DNA from: Luteimonas saliphila
GTDB taxonomy: Bacteria > Pseudomonadota > Gammaproteobacteria > Xanthomonadales > Xanthomonadaceae
Assembly: GCF_016774335.1 (NCBI RefSeq)
Contig: NZ_JAETWA010000035.1
Location: forward strand, 62,001-126,000
Direction of reading: 5' to 3'
DNA length: 64,000 nt
Part shown: piece after piece, positions 1 through 10,544 of the stretch
Layout of the letters: every line of letters starts with the position of its first letter
How positions within the stretch are numbered: the stretch's first letter is position 1
Translations under genes and position numbers: made by a program
Notes under the pieces: generated by a model
Told to the model about the DNA's origin: nothing
The model's database searches: none
What the model saw: only the letters and a program-made list of their open reading frames with translations

Positions 1-204
1 AAGCTGTTGACCGCAGGCACCGACGGCCGCTACCTGAGCGCGGCCGGGATCCCGACCTATGGCATCCCCGGGATCCCGCTCGAACCCGACGGCAATCGCG
101 CGCATGGCATCGACGAACGGGTGCGCGTGGAGAGCGTCTATCGCGGGCGCGACTATCTCTACGACCTGCTGCGGCGGTATGCCGGCAACGGACAGGACGG
201 CTGA
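1..204 (+). CDS. M20-family metallopeptidase, C-terminal fragment
   Basis: Only the last 67 residues are inside the window, in frame from base 1 to a TGA stop at 202-204. The motif GTDGRYLSAAGIPTYGIPGI followed by RAHGIDERV is typical of the C-terminal end of M20 dipeptidases and carboxypeptidases, where the His after the turn is a metal or catalytic ligand. The upstream part, including the main zinc ligands, is missing, so substrate and export cannot be judged. Family assignment rests on this one motif pair. Confidence 0.7.
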   Translation, partial: KLLTAGTDGRYLSAAGIPTYGIPGIPLEPDGNRAHGIDERVRVESVYRGRDYLYDLLRRYAGNGQDG

Positions 205-414
205 GGGGTGGCATCCGGAGTGGAAGTCGATGACGGTCGGGAGGGAAGGGTGATCGACGGAGGATCGACGTTGAAGGCGATCGCGGTTGCCGGTGCGGCA
301 GCTGTCCCAGGAGTTGCGATCAGCATGGCCGCGGTTCCCGAAGATGCTGCGCAGACATGGCGGAAGGAACCGGAGCGGCCGTGCGTCTACGTGTGGAACG
401 AGAGGTGTCTGGTC

Positions 415-864
415 ATGACGTTGCGTGCATTGTTCTGTCTGTCGCTGTTGTCGATGAGTCCCGCCGCGCTTGCGTCCAAGTGTTCGGTCGAACTGGAAGC
501 CAACGATGCGATGCGTTTCAACCTGTCCACGATCGAAGTCGACCGCACCTGCGCCGATTTCGAGATCAGGCTCAGGCACAGCGGTAGGCTGCCCAAGGCA
601 GCGATGGGCCACAACGTGGTCATCGTCAAGAGCGCCGATCTCGAGGCGGTCGATGCCGACGGCATCAGGGCGGGCGCTGCCGAGAACCACGTCAAGCCGG
701 GCGATACTCGTGTGGTCGCGTTCTCGCCGCTGATCGGCGGCGGCGAAACCGCATCCGTGCGTTTCAACCCGGCCCGGCTCGATCGCGCCGCGAAATATGC
801 GTTCTTCTGCAGCTTCCCCGGACATTCGGCTCTGATGAAGGGCGAGCTGAAGCTGGTGCCCTGA
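415..864 (+). CDS. azu: Azurin (periplasmic type-1 blue copper protein)
   Basis: A 149-residue precursor of a small periplasmic electron carrier. Residues 1-20 form a signal peptide ending in PAALA. All expected copper ligands are visible: His66 in MGHN, with the preceding Gly as axial carbonyl donor, then Cys132, His137 and Met141 in FFCSFPGHSALMKG. Cys23 and Cys46 match the conserved disulfide. I chose the ATG at 415 because AGAGGTG lies 7 bases upstream and the signal peptide begins there. The frame stays open upstream to 208, and the extra residues resemble the hydrophobic part of an export signal, but have no good ribosome site. In related bacteria azurin feeds electrons to cytochrome oxidases or peroxidases; no partner gene is adjacent here. 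Confidence 0.95.
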   Translation: MTLRALFCLSLLSMSPAALASKCSVELEANDAMRFNLSTIEVDRTCADFEIRLRHSGRLPKAAMGHNVVIVKSADLEAVDADGIRAGAAENHVKPGDTRVVAFSPLIGGGETASVRFNPARLDRAAKYAFFCSFPGHSALMKGELKLVP

Positions 865-870
865 TCGTCC

Positions 871-1800
871 ATGTACGGCATGCCTGGCGGCGACTGCCCG
901 TCGTCCCTCGATGCGGAGGCGCCCGGATGGTTTCGCGACGCGCTCGCGGTCGAGCACGAACTGCACCGGGTCGAGGTTGGCGGCGCGACGGTCGAGGCCA
1001 TCGCCTGGGGTCGCCGTGGCCGGCCCGGCCTGCTGTTCGCGCATGGCATGCTGGCGCATGCGCGCTGGTGGGATTTCATCGCGCCGCTGCTGTCGGACGA
1101 TTTCCGTTGCGCGGCGCTTTCGTTTTCGGGCATGGGCCATTCCGGCTGGCGCGAGCGTTATTCGATGCGAACCTATGTCGATGAAATGGCGGCGGTAATC
1201 GCTGCTGCCGGGCTCGATGCGCATTCCCGCAGGCCGGTCGTCGTCGCGCATTCGTTCGGCAGTTTCGCCGCGCGCCGTTTCGCCGAGTGGCGCGGCGAGG
1301 AGCTCGGCGGCGTGGTGCTGCTCGATGCGCCGATCCGCGCGTCGACACGGTACGCGCCATCGCAACCGCCGCGGAGCTACTTCATGAAGCCCTATGCGAC
1401 CGTCGGGGACGCGGTGCGCAGTTTCCGCCTCGTGCCCCAGCAGGCATGCGCCAACGCGTTCCTGGTCGCGCATGTCGCGGTGCAGGGACTGCGAAGGCGC
1501 GACGATCACTGGATCCGTAGTTTCGATCCGCAGATCCGGGTCAGGATGATGCGTGTCGGTTACCATGCCGGGCTGGTGCGGACGGCATGCCCGCTGGCAT
1601 TCGTCTGGGGCGAGCGTTCGGCGCTGCTGACCGATGTGGCCAGGGAGCAGGCCCGACAGATGTATCCGCTGGCGCCGTGGATCGAGATTCCAGATGCCGC
1701 CCACCACGTGATGCTGGACCAGCCGCTGGCGCTGGTGGCGGCCTTGCGCGGGTTGTTGCTTTCATGGCCGGCGCATGATTCTCCGGCCCCGGCCCACTGA
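871..1800 (+). CDS. Alpha/beta-fold hydrolase
   Basis: A 309-residue single-domain hydrolase starting 6 bases after azurin, probably cotranscribed with it. The fold is recognisable from FAHGMLAHARWW (oxyanion-hole region), the nucleophile elbow VVVAHSFGS with the catalytic Ser, a LLDAP strand end, and a late His in PDAAHHVMLDQP. There is no signal peptide, so it is probably cytoplasmic. Length and motif order fit the lipase/esterase/epoxide-hydrolase-like group, but the substrate cannot be read from the sequence. The start is the first in-frame ATG after the azurin stop. Confidence 0.85.
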   Translation: MYGMPGGDCPSSLDAEAPGWFRDALAVEHELHRVEVGGATVEAIAWGRRGRPGLLFAHGMLAHARWWDFIAPLLSDDFRCAALSFSGMGHSGWRERYSMRTYVDEMAAVIAAAGLDAHSRRPVVVAHSFGSFAARRFAEWRGEELGGVVLLDAPIRASTRYAPSQPPRSYFMKPYATVGDAVRSFRLVPQQACANAFLVAHVAVQGLRRRDDHWIRSFDPQIRVRMMRVGYHAGLVRTACPLAFVWGERSALLTDVAREQARQMYPLAPWIEIPDAAHHVMLDQPLALVAALRGLLLSWPAHDSPAPAH

Positions 1801-1812
1801 ACTTCGTTTTGT

Positions 1813-1834
1813 GTAGGAGCGCACCTGGGCGCGA
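1813..1834 (+). repeat. Dispersed GTAGGAGCG palindromic repeat, diverged copy
   Basis: This copy reads GTAGGAGCGCACCTGGGCG and ends in CGA. It is a variant of the element found near 46.9 and 48.6 kb with core GCGCCTTCAGGCGC. It lies 13 bases after the hydrolase stop codon and may act as a 3'-end hairpin. Confidence 0.6.
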
Positions 1835-2039
1835 TGAAACTCGCAAACGAGGGGCGAGCTGGCTTCGGAAGCTGTTGTCCGAGCGGGATTTGTAGCAACT
1901 TCAACTTCGGTTGCGACAACGTTACCTGGAGGCGGTGCGTCAGGCAGACACGGTGATCTGGGGCTGCTGCTCGGGTTCGTGCGTAGCTGATCCACTCTGG
2001 ACCCGATGCTGTCGTACTCGAAGCGACAGACGTTGATGG

Positions 2040-2399
2040 CAGGCCGAGGCGTACCGCCAGCCCGACGTGGTCCAACAGGTTGACCAGGTTGCTGCGCATG
2101 GGGCCGGCGAAGCTTGCCGCCGTCTTGGCCCGGGCGCAGGCTGTGGCCAAGTCTGTGCCCGCACTCAGGCATTGCCGCGCGGCCGTGATTGCCTCGATCG
2201 CCTGGACGCGCCCCGGCGTGATGCCGACCAAGACCGCCTTGGCAGCTGTGTTCACGTGGTCGAACGGCGCGTAGTGGATCTCATGGCGGCCGTCACTCGT
2301 CATGTGCAGGGAGGCCGGCAGGGGCTCGCCGCGTCTGAAATCCGCCGGCAGGTCCGCCATGGCTTGGGCATAGCGACGAAATAGGCCGGTCCGGCTCAT
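2040..2399 (-). pseudogene. Truncated uracil-DNA-glycosylase-like gene fragment
   Basis: An ATG at 2399 opens a reading frame whose first 120 codons look like real protein: MSRTGLFRRY, then HYAPFDHVN, AVLVGITPG and NLVNLLDHVGLA. The VGITPG turn and general layout resemble proteins of the uracil-DNA glycosylase-like fold, an assignment from memory. After about codon 120 the translation loses protein character (Ser/Thr/Arg/Pro-rich) although the frame stays open to 1560, running antisense into the upstream hydrolase. Full-length members would be about twice this size, so the gene appears to have lost its 3' half. It sits 230 bases from a tRNA, a common integration site. Confidence 0.5.
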
Positions 2400-2626
2400 G
2401 GGGGGAAGTCTCAGGTTCGATTGACTGGAGGTCAGGCGGATCACACTCCGGTCACGATGGCGGTCATACCCCTGGAACCGATTAGGCGCCAGCGTGGGAG
2501 GCCTCGGCGGGGAATGCAGAAGATTTGGATTCAGGAAGCGCGAATGTCACCGAGGCTTCCACTCGAACCCCATGGAGCGCCTGCGAAAGGCGTCCCAGCA
2601 GCGTCCCAATTTCGTCACAGGGAGAT

Positions 2627-2703
2627 TGGCGCGCCTGGAGGGATTCGAACCCCCGACCAATGGCTTCGGAAGCCACTACTCTATCCGGCTGAGCTACAGG
2701 CGC
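2627..2703 (-). tRNA. tRNA-Arg (anticodon CCG)
   Basis: Read on the reverse strand, a full cloverleaf forms. The acceptor arm GCGCCTG (5' end at 2703) pairs with CAGGCGC. The D arm is GCTC/GAGT. The anticodon stem GTGGC/GCCAT encloses loop TTCCGAA, giving anticodon CCG. The T arm contains GGTTCGAATCC. A G discriminator is followed by an encoded CCA at 2629-2627. It decodes CGG arginine codons. Confidence 0.97.
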
Positions 2704-3071
2704 GTTTTCTGGAGCGCCGGGACCGCGCTGGGCATCCCGGGGTGACGGCGTCGGTGCCCGTCGGGGCCGCGCCGCAAGGCCGCGGCGGTGGAAGGCGGCC
2801 GGCCAGCGATTATGTCACCCAACCGGGGCGGGCGGCCAGCCGCCACCGCCAAGCCGGATGGACCCGTCGCGTCGCGTCGGTTGCCGGGCGAGCGCCATCT
2901 TTGCCGTCTGGACGCCTGGCGCCGCCCTCGCCAGAGACATGCGGGCCGCGCGCGGAGCGTTGTCGACGCGCTCCCCGGGCTTGCCGGCATGCAACGGCTC
3001 GACAACCGCCCGGAACCCTGACGCGTCGCGGGGGCGGGTCCCGCAGCGCTGGCCGCTGGTAACCTGCGCGC
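2704..3071. other. Intergenic region without recognisable gene
   Basis: This 368-base GC-rich stretch lies between the tRNA (reverse strand) and ubiA. It must hold the promoters for both, but I see no clear -10/-35 pair, terminator or protein-like frame. The open frames crossing it are GC-driven shadows. Confidence 0.5.
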
Positions 3072-3974
3072 ATGTCGTACGAACGCCACGTGCCGCCGGC
3101 CGCCTCGCGGCCGGACTGGCGCGAACGCCTGCCGCACTACTGGAAGCTGGTCCGCGGCGACCGCCCGATCGGCTGGCTGCTGCTGCTGTGGCCGACCTGG
3201 TGGGGCCTGTGGATCGCGTCCGCCGGGGTGCCGCCGCTGTGGACGCTGTTCGTGTTCAGCGCCGGCGTGTGGCTGACCCGCTCGGCCGGCTGCGTGGTCA
3301 ACGATTACGCCGACCGCTGGCTCGACGGCGCGGTCGAGCGCACGAAGCACCGCCCGCTGGCGACCGGCGCGGTGTCCGGACGCGAGGCGCTGCTGGTGTT
3401 CGCGGTGCTGATGCTGGTGGCGTTCGCGCTGGTGCTGACGCTGAACCGGCTGACCGTGTGGCTGAGCGTGGTCGGCGCGTTCCTCGCCGCCAGCTATCCC
3501 TATCTCAAGCGCTATACCTACCTGCCGCAGGTGTACCTGGGCATGGCCTTCGGCTGGGGCATCCCGATGGCGTTCGCCGCGGTGCAGGGCGAGGTGCCGC
3601 CGGTGGCGTGGGTGCTGTACGTGGCCAACATCTTCTGGGCGACCGGCTACGACACCTGGTATGCGATGGTCGATCGCGACGACGACATCCGCATGGGCGC
3701 GAAATCGACCGCGATCCTGTTCGGCGAACTCGACCTCGTGGCGCAGGGCGTGCTGTACGCGCTGGCCTTCGCCGCGCTGGCGCTGGTGGGGCGCGAGGCC
3801 GCGACGGGCCCGTCCTATTGGGCCGGGCTCGGCGTCGCCGCGCTGTTCGTCGCGTACCAGTTCGCCCTCGCACGCCACCGCGACCGCGAGGCGTGCTTCC
3901 GCGCCTTCCTCAACAACCACTGGGTCGGGCTGGCGGTGTTCCTGGGCATCGCGGCGGACTACGCGCTGCGCTGA
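3072..3974 (+). CDS. ubiA: 4-hydroxybenzoate polyprenyltransferase
   Basis: UbiA attaches the polyprenyl tail to 4-hydroxybenzoate, an early membrane step of ubiquinone synthesis. The 300-residue protein has the usual length and many hydrophobic helices. Both Asp-rich motifs that bind Mg-diphosphate are present: [19 protein letters not shown] in the first half and [20 protein letters not shown] in the second. The [13 protein letters not shown] segment near the N-terminus is typical of the family. Its 3' end overlaps the convergent dehydrogenase gene by 16 bases. No other ubi gene is adjacent. Confidence 0.96.
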   Translation: MSYERHVPPAASRPDWRERLPHYWKLVRGDRPIGWLLLLWPTWWGLWIASAGVPPLWTLFVFSAGVWLTRSAGCVVNDYADRWLDGAVERTKHRPLATGAVSGREALLVFAVLMLVAFALVLTLNRLTVWLSVVGAFLAASYPYLKRYTYLPQVYLGMAFGWGIPMAFAAVQGEVPPVAWVLYVANIFWATGYDTWYAMVDRDDDIRMGAKSTAILFGELDLVAQGVLYALAFAALALVGREAATGPSYWAGLGVAALFVAYQFALARHRDREACFRAFLNNHWVGLAVFLGIAADYALR

Positions 3975-4837
3975 GCGCCGCCCTGGCCGGCCGGCGCCCC
4001 GACCCAGTCGCCGTCGACCGACGCCGACAGGCCACGCGCCGCATCCAGCTCCGCCTTCAGCGCGCCGAGCCTGGCATCGACCATCTCCACCGCATCGCTG
4101 CCTGCCGACCAGCGCAGGGGCGGCGCATCGCCCGCGGCCAGCTGCAGCAGCGCCTGCGCCAGGCGCACCGGGTCGCCCGGCTGCTGATGGTTCATCGGCA
4201 GGTAGGCGCCACGCAGCGCGTCGTTGAACGCGGCGTAGTCGTCGATCGACGTCCCGCCGAGTTTCATCGAACTCGGATCGAGAAAATCGGTACGGATGAA
4301 GCCCGGCGCCACCAGGGTGACATGGATGCCGAACTGCCGCACCTCCTCCGCCAGCGACAGCGAGAAACCTTCCACTGCGAACTTGCTGGCGCAGTACAGG
4401 CTGGCCATCGCGAAGCCGGTGAAACCCGCGACCGACGACAGGTTCAGTACCCGCCCGCTGCGCTGCGCGCGCATCAGCGGCAGCACCGCGCGGGTCACGT
4501 CCATCAGCCCGAACACGTTGGTGTCGAACTGCGCGCGCACGTCGGCGTCGGTGGTTTCCTCGAACAGCGCGAGGTGACCGTAGCCGGCGTTGTTGACCAG
4601 CACGTCGATGCCGTCGAAGCGTTCGCGCGCGGCATCGACCGCCGCGGCAATCTGCGGCTTGTCGGTCACATCGAGATCGAGCGCAAGCACGTCGTCGCGC
4701 TCGCCCAGCGCATCGACGACCGTCTGCCTGCGCCGCGCGGTGGCGACGACGCGATGGCCGCTGCCGAGCGCGGCGCGGGCGATTTCCAGCCCGATGCCGC
4801 GGTTGGCGCCGGTGATGAACCAGGTCTGCGTTGTCAT
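3959..4837 (-). CDS. Short-chain dehydrogenase/reductase (classical SDR)
   Basis: A 292-residue NAD(P)-dependent oxidoreductase of the classical SDR type. Visible motifs are the cofactor glycine motif TGANRGIG at residues 9-16, the NNAG motif, the Ser of LNLSSVAG, and the catalytic pair YCASK. The C-terminal 40 residues are Ala/Gly-rich and outside the usual domain. The substrate is unknown. It lies 69 bases downstream of the MFS gene on the same strand, so the two may be cotranscribed. Its last 16 bases overlap the end of ubiA on the other strand. Confidence 0.92.
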   Translation of the reverse strand: MTTQTWFITGANRGIGLEIARAALGSGHRVVATARRRQTVVDALGERDDVLALDLDVTDKPQIAAAVDAARERFDGIDVLVNNAGYGHLALFEETTDADVRAQFDTNVFGLMDVTRAVLPLMRAQRSGRVLNLSSVAGFTGFAMASLYCASKFAVEGFSLSLAEEVRQFGIHVTLVAPGFIRTDFLDPSSMKLGGTSIDDYAAFNDALRGAYLPMNHQQPGDPVRLAQALLQLAAGDAPPLRWSAGSDAVEMVDARLGALKAELDAARGLSASVDGDWVGAPAGQGGAQRSA

Positions 4838-4906
4838 GGTGGATTCCTCGGGGGTGGAAGATGGGTTGGCCTGGAAGGGAAGCCGGGCGTCGAAGGGCGT
4901 GCCGGC

Positions 4907-6229
4907 TCAGTCCGACTGCGCCATCTGGCGGTCCGCACGCACCAGCAGGATCAGCACCGTGCCGGCCAGCGCGAACGCGGCGCCGAGCGCGATCGCCACT
5001 GTCCAGCCGAACGCGCCGGCGACCACGGCCAGCAAAAGCGCATTGACGAAACCCATCAGGTTGGCGCCGGTGTTCAACAGCCCCGTGGTCGCACCGGCGT
5101 GGCGGCCGCCGATCGAAGTCGCGGTCGCCCAGTACGGACCTTCGGTGCACTGGTTGAAGAAGAAGCACAGGCCGAGCATGGCCGCGGCGATGCGCGCGTC
5201 CGGATGCAGCGCCACGCCGAGCATCAGCGCCGCCGAGGCGAGCAGGCCGACGACGATCGGCCAGCGACAGCCCCAGCGCAGGCCGAGGCGCTGGCACAGC
5301 CGGTCGCAGGCCCAGCCGCCCAGGGCCGCGCCGATGCCGGCGGCCAGCCACTGCGCCGAGGTCAGGAAACCGGCGTCCTGCTCGCTGAAGCCGCGCACCT
5401 TGACCAGGTAGTAGAAGCCCCAGCTGAAGATCACGTAGAACACGAAGTTCATGCAGGCGTAGCTCAGCGTGACCAGCAGCACGTCGCGATCACCGAGCAC
5501 GCGCCGCCACGCGGGCCGCGTGCCCGGGGGCGGTCGCGTGGCGTCATCCAGGTCGCCGGCATCGCGGCCTGCGGAGATCAACGCGATCTCGGCCGCGTCG
5601 ACCGCCCGATGCTGCGCGGGGCGGTCGCGCGCGTACCACCACCACCAGGCCGCAACGGCCAGGCCGGCCGGGGCCAGCAACAGGAACGACCGTCGCCAGC
5701 CGTGCGCGGCCATCAGCCACGGCAGCAGCGACGCGGTCAGCGCGAGGCCGATGGTGAGTGCGCTGCTGGTCAGCCCGTTCGGCAACGCCCAGCGACCCAC
5801 CGGGAACCAGCGTTCGATGCTGACCGCGACCATGGGGAACACCGGCGCATGCGACACGCCGACCAGGAACTGCACCGCCATCAGGCAGGCGAGGATCGGC
5901 GCGGTGGATGCCACGGCAGGCGACGGGATCGCGCTGGCCAGCGCGATCAGCACGCCCCACGCGACGGCGATCAATGCGAGCGCCTTGCGCGGCCCGATGC
6001 GCCCGCCCCACACGCCGCCGGGGAACTGGAACAGCGCGTAGCCCAGCGGGAAGGCCGACATCACCCAGCCCCACTGGATCTCGGTGAGCCGCAGGTCGGC
6101 GATCATCGACGGTGCGGCGATCGACAGGTTGCCGCGCAGCAGGTAGGACACGAAGCTCAGCGCGCCGAGCAGGCCGAGGATGCGCCAGCGCACCAGGGTC
6201 GGTCGGGCGTTCCCGGCGACGACGTTCAT
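4907..6229 (-). CDS. MFS transporter (anion:cation symporter-like)
   Basis: A 440-residue inner-membrane carrier with about 12 hydrophobic segments in two six-helix halves separated by a hydrophilic loop near residues 205-245. The loop between the second and third helices carries the MFS signature in the form GGVWGGRIGPRKAL. The N-terminal SFVSYLLRGNLSIAAPSM segment and FFFNQCTEGPYWATATSIGG in the second half resemble the ACS subfamily (organic anions such as hexuronates and phthalates), but the substrate is not deducible. It is probably transcribed with the dehydrogenase downstream. Confidence 0.88.
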   Translation of the reverse strand: MNVVAGNARPTLVRWRILGLLGALSFVSYLLRGNLSIAAPSMIADLRLTEIQWGWVMSAFPLGYALFQFPGGVWGGRIGPRKALALIAVAWGVLIALASAIPSPAVASTAPILACLMAVQFLVGVSHAPVFPMVAVSIERWFPVGRWALPNGLTSSALTIGLALTASLLPWLMAAHGWRRSFLLLAPAGLAVAAWWWWYARDRPAQHRAVDAAEIALISAGRDAGDLDDATRPPPGTRPAWRRVLGDRDVLLVTLSYACMNFVFYVIFSWGFYYLVKVRGFSEQDAGFLTSAQWLAAGIGAALGGWACDRLCQRLGLRWGCRWPIVVGLLASAALMLGVALHPDARIAAAMLGLCFFFNQCTEGPYWATATSIGGRHAGATTGLLNTGANLMGFVNALLLAVVAGAFGWTVAIALGAAFALAGTVLILLVRADRQMAQSD

Positions 6230-6370
6230 GCCGGTCGCCTCGTGGAGGGGAAGCTCACGACCCGGCCCCGGGGAATGCCACGGGTGAAGTCATCCTTGCC
6301 GCGTGCGCGGCGATGCTTCGAGAGGCCGTGCCTGGGCTGAAGGTGGCGGCGCACGTGGGCAACCCCTCGT

Positions 6371-7144
6371 TCACGGCGCCTGTCCCACGCGGAGGCGCGC
6401 AGCGAGCGCCGCGGCCTCCTTGCGATTGTTCTCCACCAGTTCGATGGAGACGGCCAGGTTGGTGATCCAGAACTTCAGTTCGGCCAGCAGCTGCGGCTGC
6501 GCGAGGTAGCCATCGAGCATCGCACGCGCCTCGGCTTCGGACACGGGGGACTCGCAGTCGACCAGGACCTGGTCGATGCCGCCGGTGTTGCGATGGCAGT
6601 GCGCCCAGGCATGTGTGGCGATGGCTTGCGGCGTCACGCCGCGGACGAGCCTGCGGTACTCGGGCTCCAGCCTGAGCAGGTAGTTGGCCTGGAAGCCCAG
6701 ACCGGTGATGTAGTAGTCGGCCAGCGCCGTGGGCAGGGCCGGGTCGCGGATCAGCCCGAGTTCGCCGGCGTTGCGCATCTCCTGGTAGGTGGTGTCGCGC
6801 GGCACGTACGGATAGAGCTGGCTGGCCTGGTAGAACGCCAGCACCGTGTCCCATGCCGCGCCATCCACGTGTTCGCCGGTCTCCGCATAGCGGATCGCGG
6901 CCTGGCCATGCGCCACCACCTCGCGCCAGAAGGCGAGGTGCTTGTCCATCGCCGCGATATCAACGGCCAGATCGGTGCCGATGCGTGCGAGGAACTGTTC
7001 GCCGCGCTGGGCCTCGCGTCGAGTGTCGTTCCAGTTGGCGACCTGGATGCCGATGAACACGCCGACCACGACGATGACCGGGTCGATGCCGATCGCCATC
7101 CAGTTCTGCCGCCGCAGCTGTTCGAGAAGGCGGCGGTAGCGCAC
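6371..7144 (-). CDS. DUF6090-like membrane-anchored protein
   Basis: A protein of 257 residues from the chosen GTG start at 7144. One transmembrane helix near the N-terminus (DPVIVVVGVFIGIQVANWND) is followed by a long soluble, probably periplasmic, region. The sequence RRQNWMAIGIDPVIVVVGVFIG and the trailing NWND are characteristic of DUF6090-type proteins, whose function is unknown. A TTG at 7180 would give 12 more residues; I prefer 7144 because MRYRRLLEQLRRQNW fits the usual family start. No ribosome-binding site is clear for either. The Cys pair near residues 170-185 could form a disulfide. Confidence 0.75.
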   Translation of the reverse strand: MRYRRLLEQLRRQNWMAIGIDPVIVVVGVFIGIQVANWNDTRREAQRGEQFLARIGTDLAVDIAAMDKHLAFWREVVAHGQAAIRYAETGEHVDGAAWDTVLAFYQASQLYPYVPRDTTYQEMRNAGELGLIRDPALPTALADYYITGLGFQANYLLRLEPEYRRLVRGVTPQAIATHAWAHCHRNTGGIDQVLVDCESPVSEAEARAMLDGYLAQPQLLAELKFWITNLAVSIELVENNRKEAAALAARLRVGQAP

Positions 7145-7413
7145 GGGATCAGCCCGCCGATCGGGCGCGGTGCGGGGCAACGCCCGCGCGCGCGTCGTCG
7201 CGCCCCGACGCGTGCACGAAGTGGCGGCGATCGGGCCCCGCAGGGAAGGCTGGCTTCAGTGGTGCTCCCCGGATCAGGGACGTCCATGTCCAACGTGCCG
7301 CTGGCGGCGATTCGAACACGCGCTCGCCGACGAAAGCGGCCGGCATCAGATCCGGAGCAACGCGGAACCGCGCCTCGTCCGGCCAGAACGGCCCCGGATG
7401 GCGCCCGCCCGGC

Positions 7414-8151
7414 TCAGGGCACCCGGGCGCAGACCCAGGCATCGACCCGGGCCACGCCGGCGACGCGTAGCGCCCGAGCCGCCGCATGCAGGGTTGCGCC
7501 GGTGGTCATCACGTCGTCCACCAGCACCACGTGCTCGGGCAGCGCGATGCCGCGCCGGACCTCGAATGCATCGCGCAGGTTGCGGCGGCGCGAGGCGGCG
7601 TCGAGTTCCGACTGCGGCGCGGTGGCGCGGGCGCGGACCAGCGTGCCGTCCAGCAGCGGCAGCCGCAGCGCCCGCGCCAGCGGCCTGGCCAGTTCCAGGG
7701 CCTGGTCGTAGCCGCGACGGCGCAGGCGTGCGCGGTGCAGGGGCACCGCCAGCAGCGCTTCGGGGCGGGGGAGCGCGGCGAAGCGTTCGGTCATGGCGTC
7801 GGCCAGCAGGCGGCCGGCGGCGAGGTCGCGGTGGAACTTGAAGCGCGGCAACAGCCGGTCCAGCGGCGCCCCGTAGACGAAGGCGGCATGTGCCTGCTGC
7901 AGTGGCGGCGGACGGCGTTGGCAGGCGCCGCAGGGCGTGTCGGGCGGGCCGGCGTCGGGCAATGGCACCGCGCAGCGCGGGCAGGCACTGCTGTTCCAAG
8001 GCAGTTCCGTCCGGCAGGCATGGCACAGGTCATCGCCCGCCGGCGCCGGTTCGCGGCAGGCCAGGCAGCGCGGCGGGCACAGGCCGATGCCCAGGCGGCG
8101 CCACCAGCCGTCAACCGTCGCGGCCTGGATCCGGTTGACAGGTCTGGACAT
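7414..8151 (-). CDS. comF: ComF-family amidophosphoribosyltransferase-like protein
   Basis: A 245-residue ComF homologue, needed for DNA uptake in competent relatives. The N-terminal third has zinc-finger Cys pairs ([22 protein letters not shown]). The C-terminal half is a phosphoribosyltransferase fold with the PRPP-binding loop [13 protein letters not shown] and the [16 protein letters not shown] segment typical of ComF. It is divergent from bioB with only 49 bases between start codons, and its first codons contain a BirA-operator-like inverted repeat. Divergent comF and bioB genes also occur in other gammaproteobacteria. Confidence 0.93.
   Translation of the reverse strand: MSRPVNRIQAATVDGWWRRLGIGLCPPRCLACREPAPAGDDLCHACRTELPWNSSACPRCAVPLPDAGPPDTPCGACQRRPPPLQQAHAAFVYGAPLDRLLPRFKFHRDLAAGRLLADAMTERFAALPRPEALLAVPLHRARLRRRGYDQALELARPLARALRLPLLDGTLVRARATAPQSELDAASRRRNLRDAFEVRRGIALPEHVVLVDDVMTTGATLHAAARALRVAGVARVDAWVCARVP
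8108..8141. promoter_or_regulatory. Candidate BirA operator of the biotin operon
   Basis: The inverted repeat GTCAACC (8110-8116), 16 bases, GGTTGAC (8133-8139) matches the BirA operator layout TTGTnAACC-N14-16-GGTTnACAA; the half-sites agree at 7 and 8 of 9 positions. It overlaps the -35 element proposed for bioB and lies wholly within comF codons 4-15. Operator spacing is established knowledge; use here is inferred. Confidence 0.55.
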
Positions 8152-8163
8152 GCTTTCCAGACT
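8135..8163 (+). promoter_or_regulatory. Candidate sigma70 promoter for bioB
   Basis: A perfect -35 TTGACA (8135-8140) is followed after 17 bases by CAGACT (8158-8163), a weak -10 matching three of six positions. It points toward bioB, and the -35 overlaps the proposed BirA half-site, so repressor binding would block it. Confidence 0.45.
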
Positions 8164-8200
8164 GCCCGGCCAGCGCCCGTCCGTCTGTCAGGGAACCCCG

Positions 8201-9307
8201 ATGCCTGCCGTCAGCCCGCTCCGTTCCGTGCCCCTGCCCGATGCCCCCCCGCGCCACGACTGGCGCCAGGACGAGGTCGAGGCGCTGTTCGACCTGCCGT
8301 TCCCCGAGTTGCTGTTCCGCGCCGCCGCCGTGCACCGGCGCCATTTCGACCCGACGCAGGTGCAGGTCAGCACCCTGCTGTCGGTCAAGACCGGCGGCTG
8401 CCCGGAGGACTGCGGCTACTGCCCGCAGGCGCAGCGCTACCACACCGGGGTCGAGGCGACGAAGCTGATGTCGACCGAAGCGGTGGTCGAGAAGGCGCGC
8501 CAGGCGCGCGACGCCGGCGCCTCGCGCTTCTGCATGGGCGCGGCCTGGCGCTCGCCGAAGGATCGCGACATCCCCAAGGTGGCCGCCATGATCCGCGAGG
8601 TGAAGGCGCTGGGCCTGGAGACCTGCGCCACCCTGGGCATGCTCAGCGGCGGGCAGGCACGCGCGCTGCGCGAGGCCGGCCTCGACTACTACAACCACAA
8701 CCTCGACACCGACCCCGGCTTCTACGGCGACGTCATCCGGACCCGCGAATTCCAGGACCGGCTCGACACCCTCGGCCACGTGCGCGACGCCGGCATGAAG
8801 ACCTGCTGCGGCGGCATCGTCGGCATGGGCGAGACCCGGAGGCAGCGCGCCGGCTTCCTGCGCACCCTGGCCAGCCTGCCGGTGCATCCGGATTCGGTGC
8901 CGATCAACCGTCTGGTGCAGGTCGAGGGCACGCCGCTGCACGGCACCGCCGAGCTCGACCCGTTCGAGTTCGTGCGCACGATCGCGGTCGCGCGGCTGCT
9001 GATGCCGCGATCGATGGTGCGGCTGTCCGCGGGCCGCGAGACGATGAGCGACGAGCTGCAGGCGCTGTGCTTCGCGGCCGGGGCGAACTCGATCTTCCAC
9101 GGCGAGAAGCTGCTCACCACCGGCAACCCGGACACCGGCCGCGACCTGGCGCTGTTCGCCCGCCTGGGCCTGCGACCGATGACCGTGACCGTGGACGCAG
9201 ACGGGCACGACCACGGTGGTACCGTACATGCCGACATCTCGGCCGGATCCGACGCAGGCGGCGTCGACACCCGGCCCGGTGCCTGCGCGGCGGGGGGCCG
9301 CGGCTGA
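8201..9307 (+). CDS. bioB: Biotin synthase
   Basis: Radical-SAM enzyme that inserts sulfur into dethiobiotin, the last step of biotin synthesis. The 368-residue protein has the CxxxCxxC cluster motif in [12 protein letters not shown] for the 4Fe-4S/SAM site. Residues of the second (sulfur-donor) cluster region include [16 protein letters not shown] and the hallmark YYNHNLDT. The ATG at 8201 is preferred: AGGGA lies just upstream and the frame upstream overlaps comF. The C-terminal tail after [11 protein letters not shown] is longer than usual and Ala/Gly-rich. First gene of a five-gene operon. Confidence 0.97.
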   Translation: MPAVSPLRSVPLPDAPPRHDWRQDEVEALFDLPFPELLFRAAAVHRRHFDPTQVQVSTLLSVKTGGCPEDCGYCPQAQRYHTGVEATKLMSTEAVVEKARQARDAGASRFCMGAAWRSPKDRDIPKVAAMIREVKALGLETCATLGMLSGGQARALREAGLDYYNHNLDTDPGFYGDVIRTREFQDRLDTLGHVRDAGMKTCCGGIVGMGETRRQRAGFLRTLASLPVHPDSVPINRLVQVEGTPLHGTAELDPFEFVRTIAVARLLMPRSMVRLSAGRETMSDELQALCFAAGANSIFHGEKLLTTGNPDTGRDLALFARLGLRPMTVTVDADGHDHGGTVHADISAGSDAGGVDTRPGACAAGGRG

Positions 9308-9320
9308 GGGGAGCCAAGCC

Positions 9321-10540
<1,220 letters not shown>

Positions 10541-10544
<4 letters not shown>

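Noticed and set aside
2421..3062. Open frames across the tRNA giving GGIRTPDQWLRKPLL- or LEGFEPPTNGFGSH-type peptides
   Set aside because: These strings are the translated tRNA itself, a well-known artefact in annotations.
2694..6340. Very long overlapping open frames on both strands (885 and 1160 codons)
   Set aside because: They lie antisense or out of frame to ubiA, the SDR and the MFS gene and are Arg/Ala/Pro-rich; GC-rich codon bias keeps them open.
8164..8200. Riboswitch upstream of bioB
   Set aside because: The leader is too short and shows no structured conserved element; a BirA operator explains regulation better.
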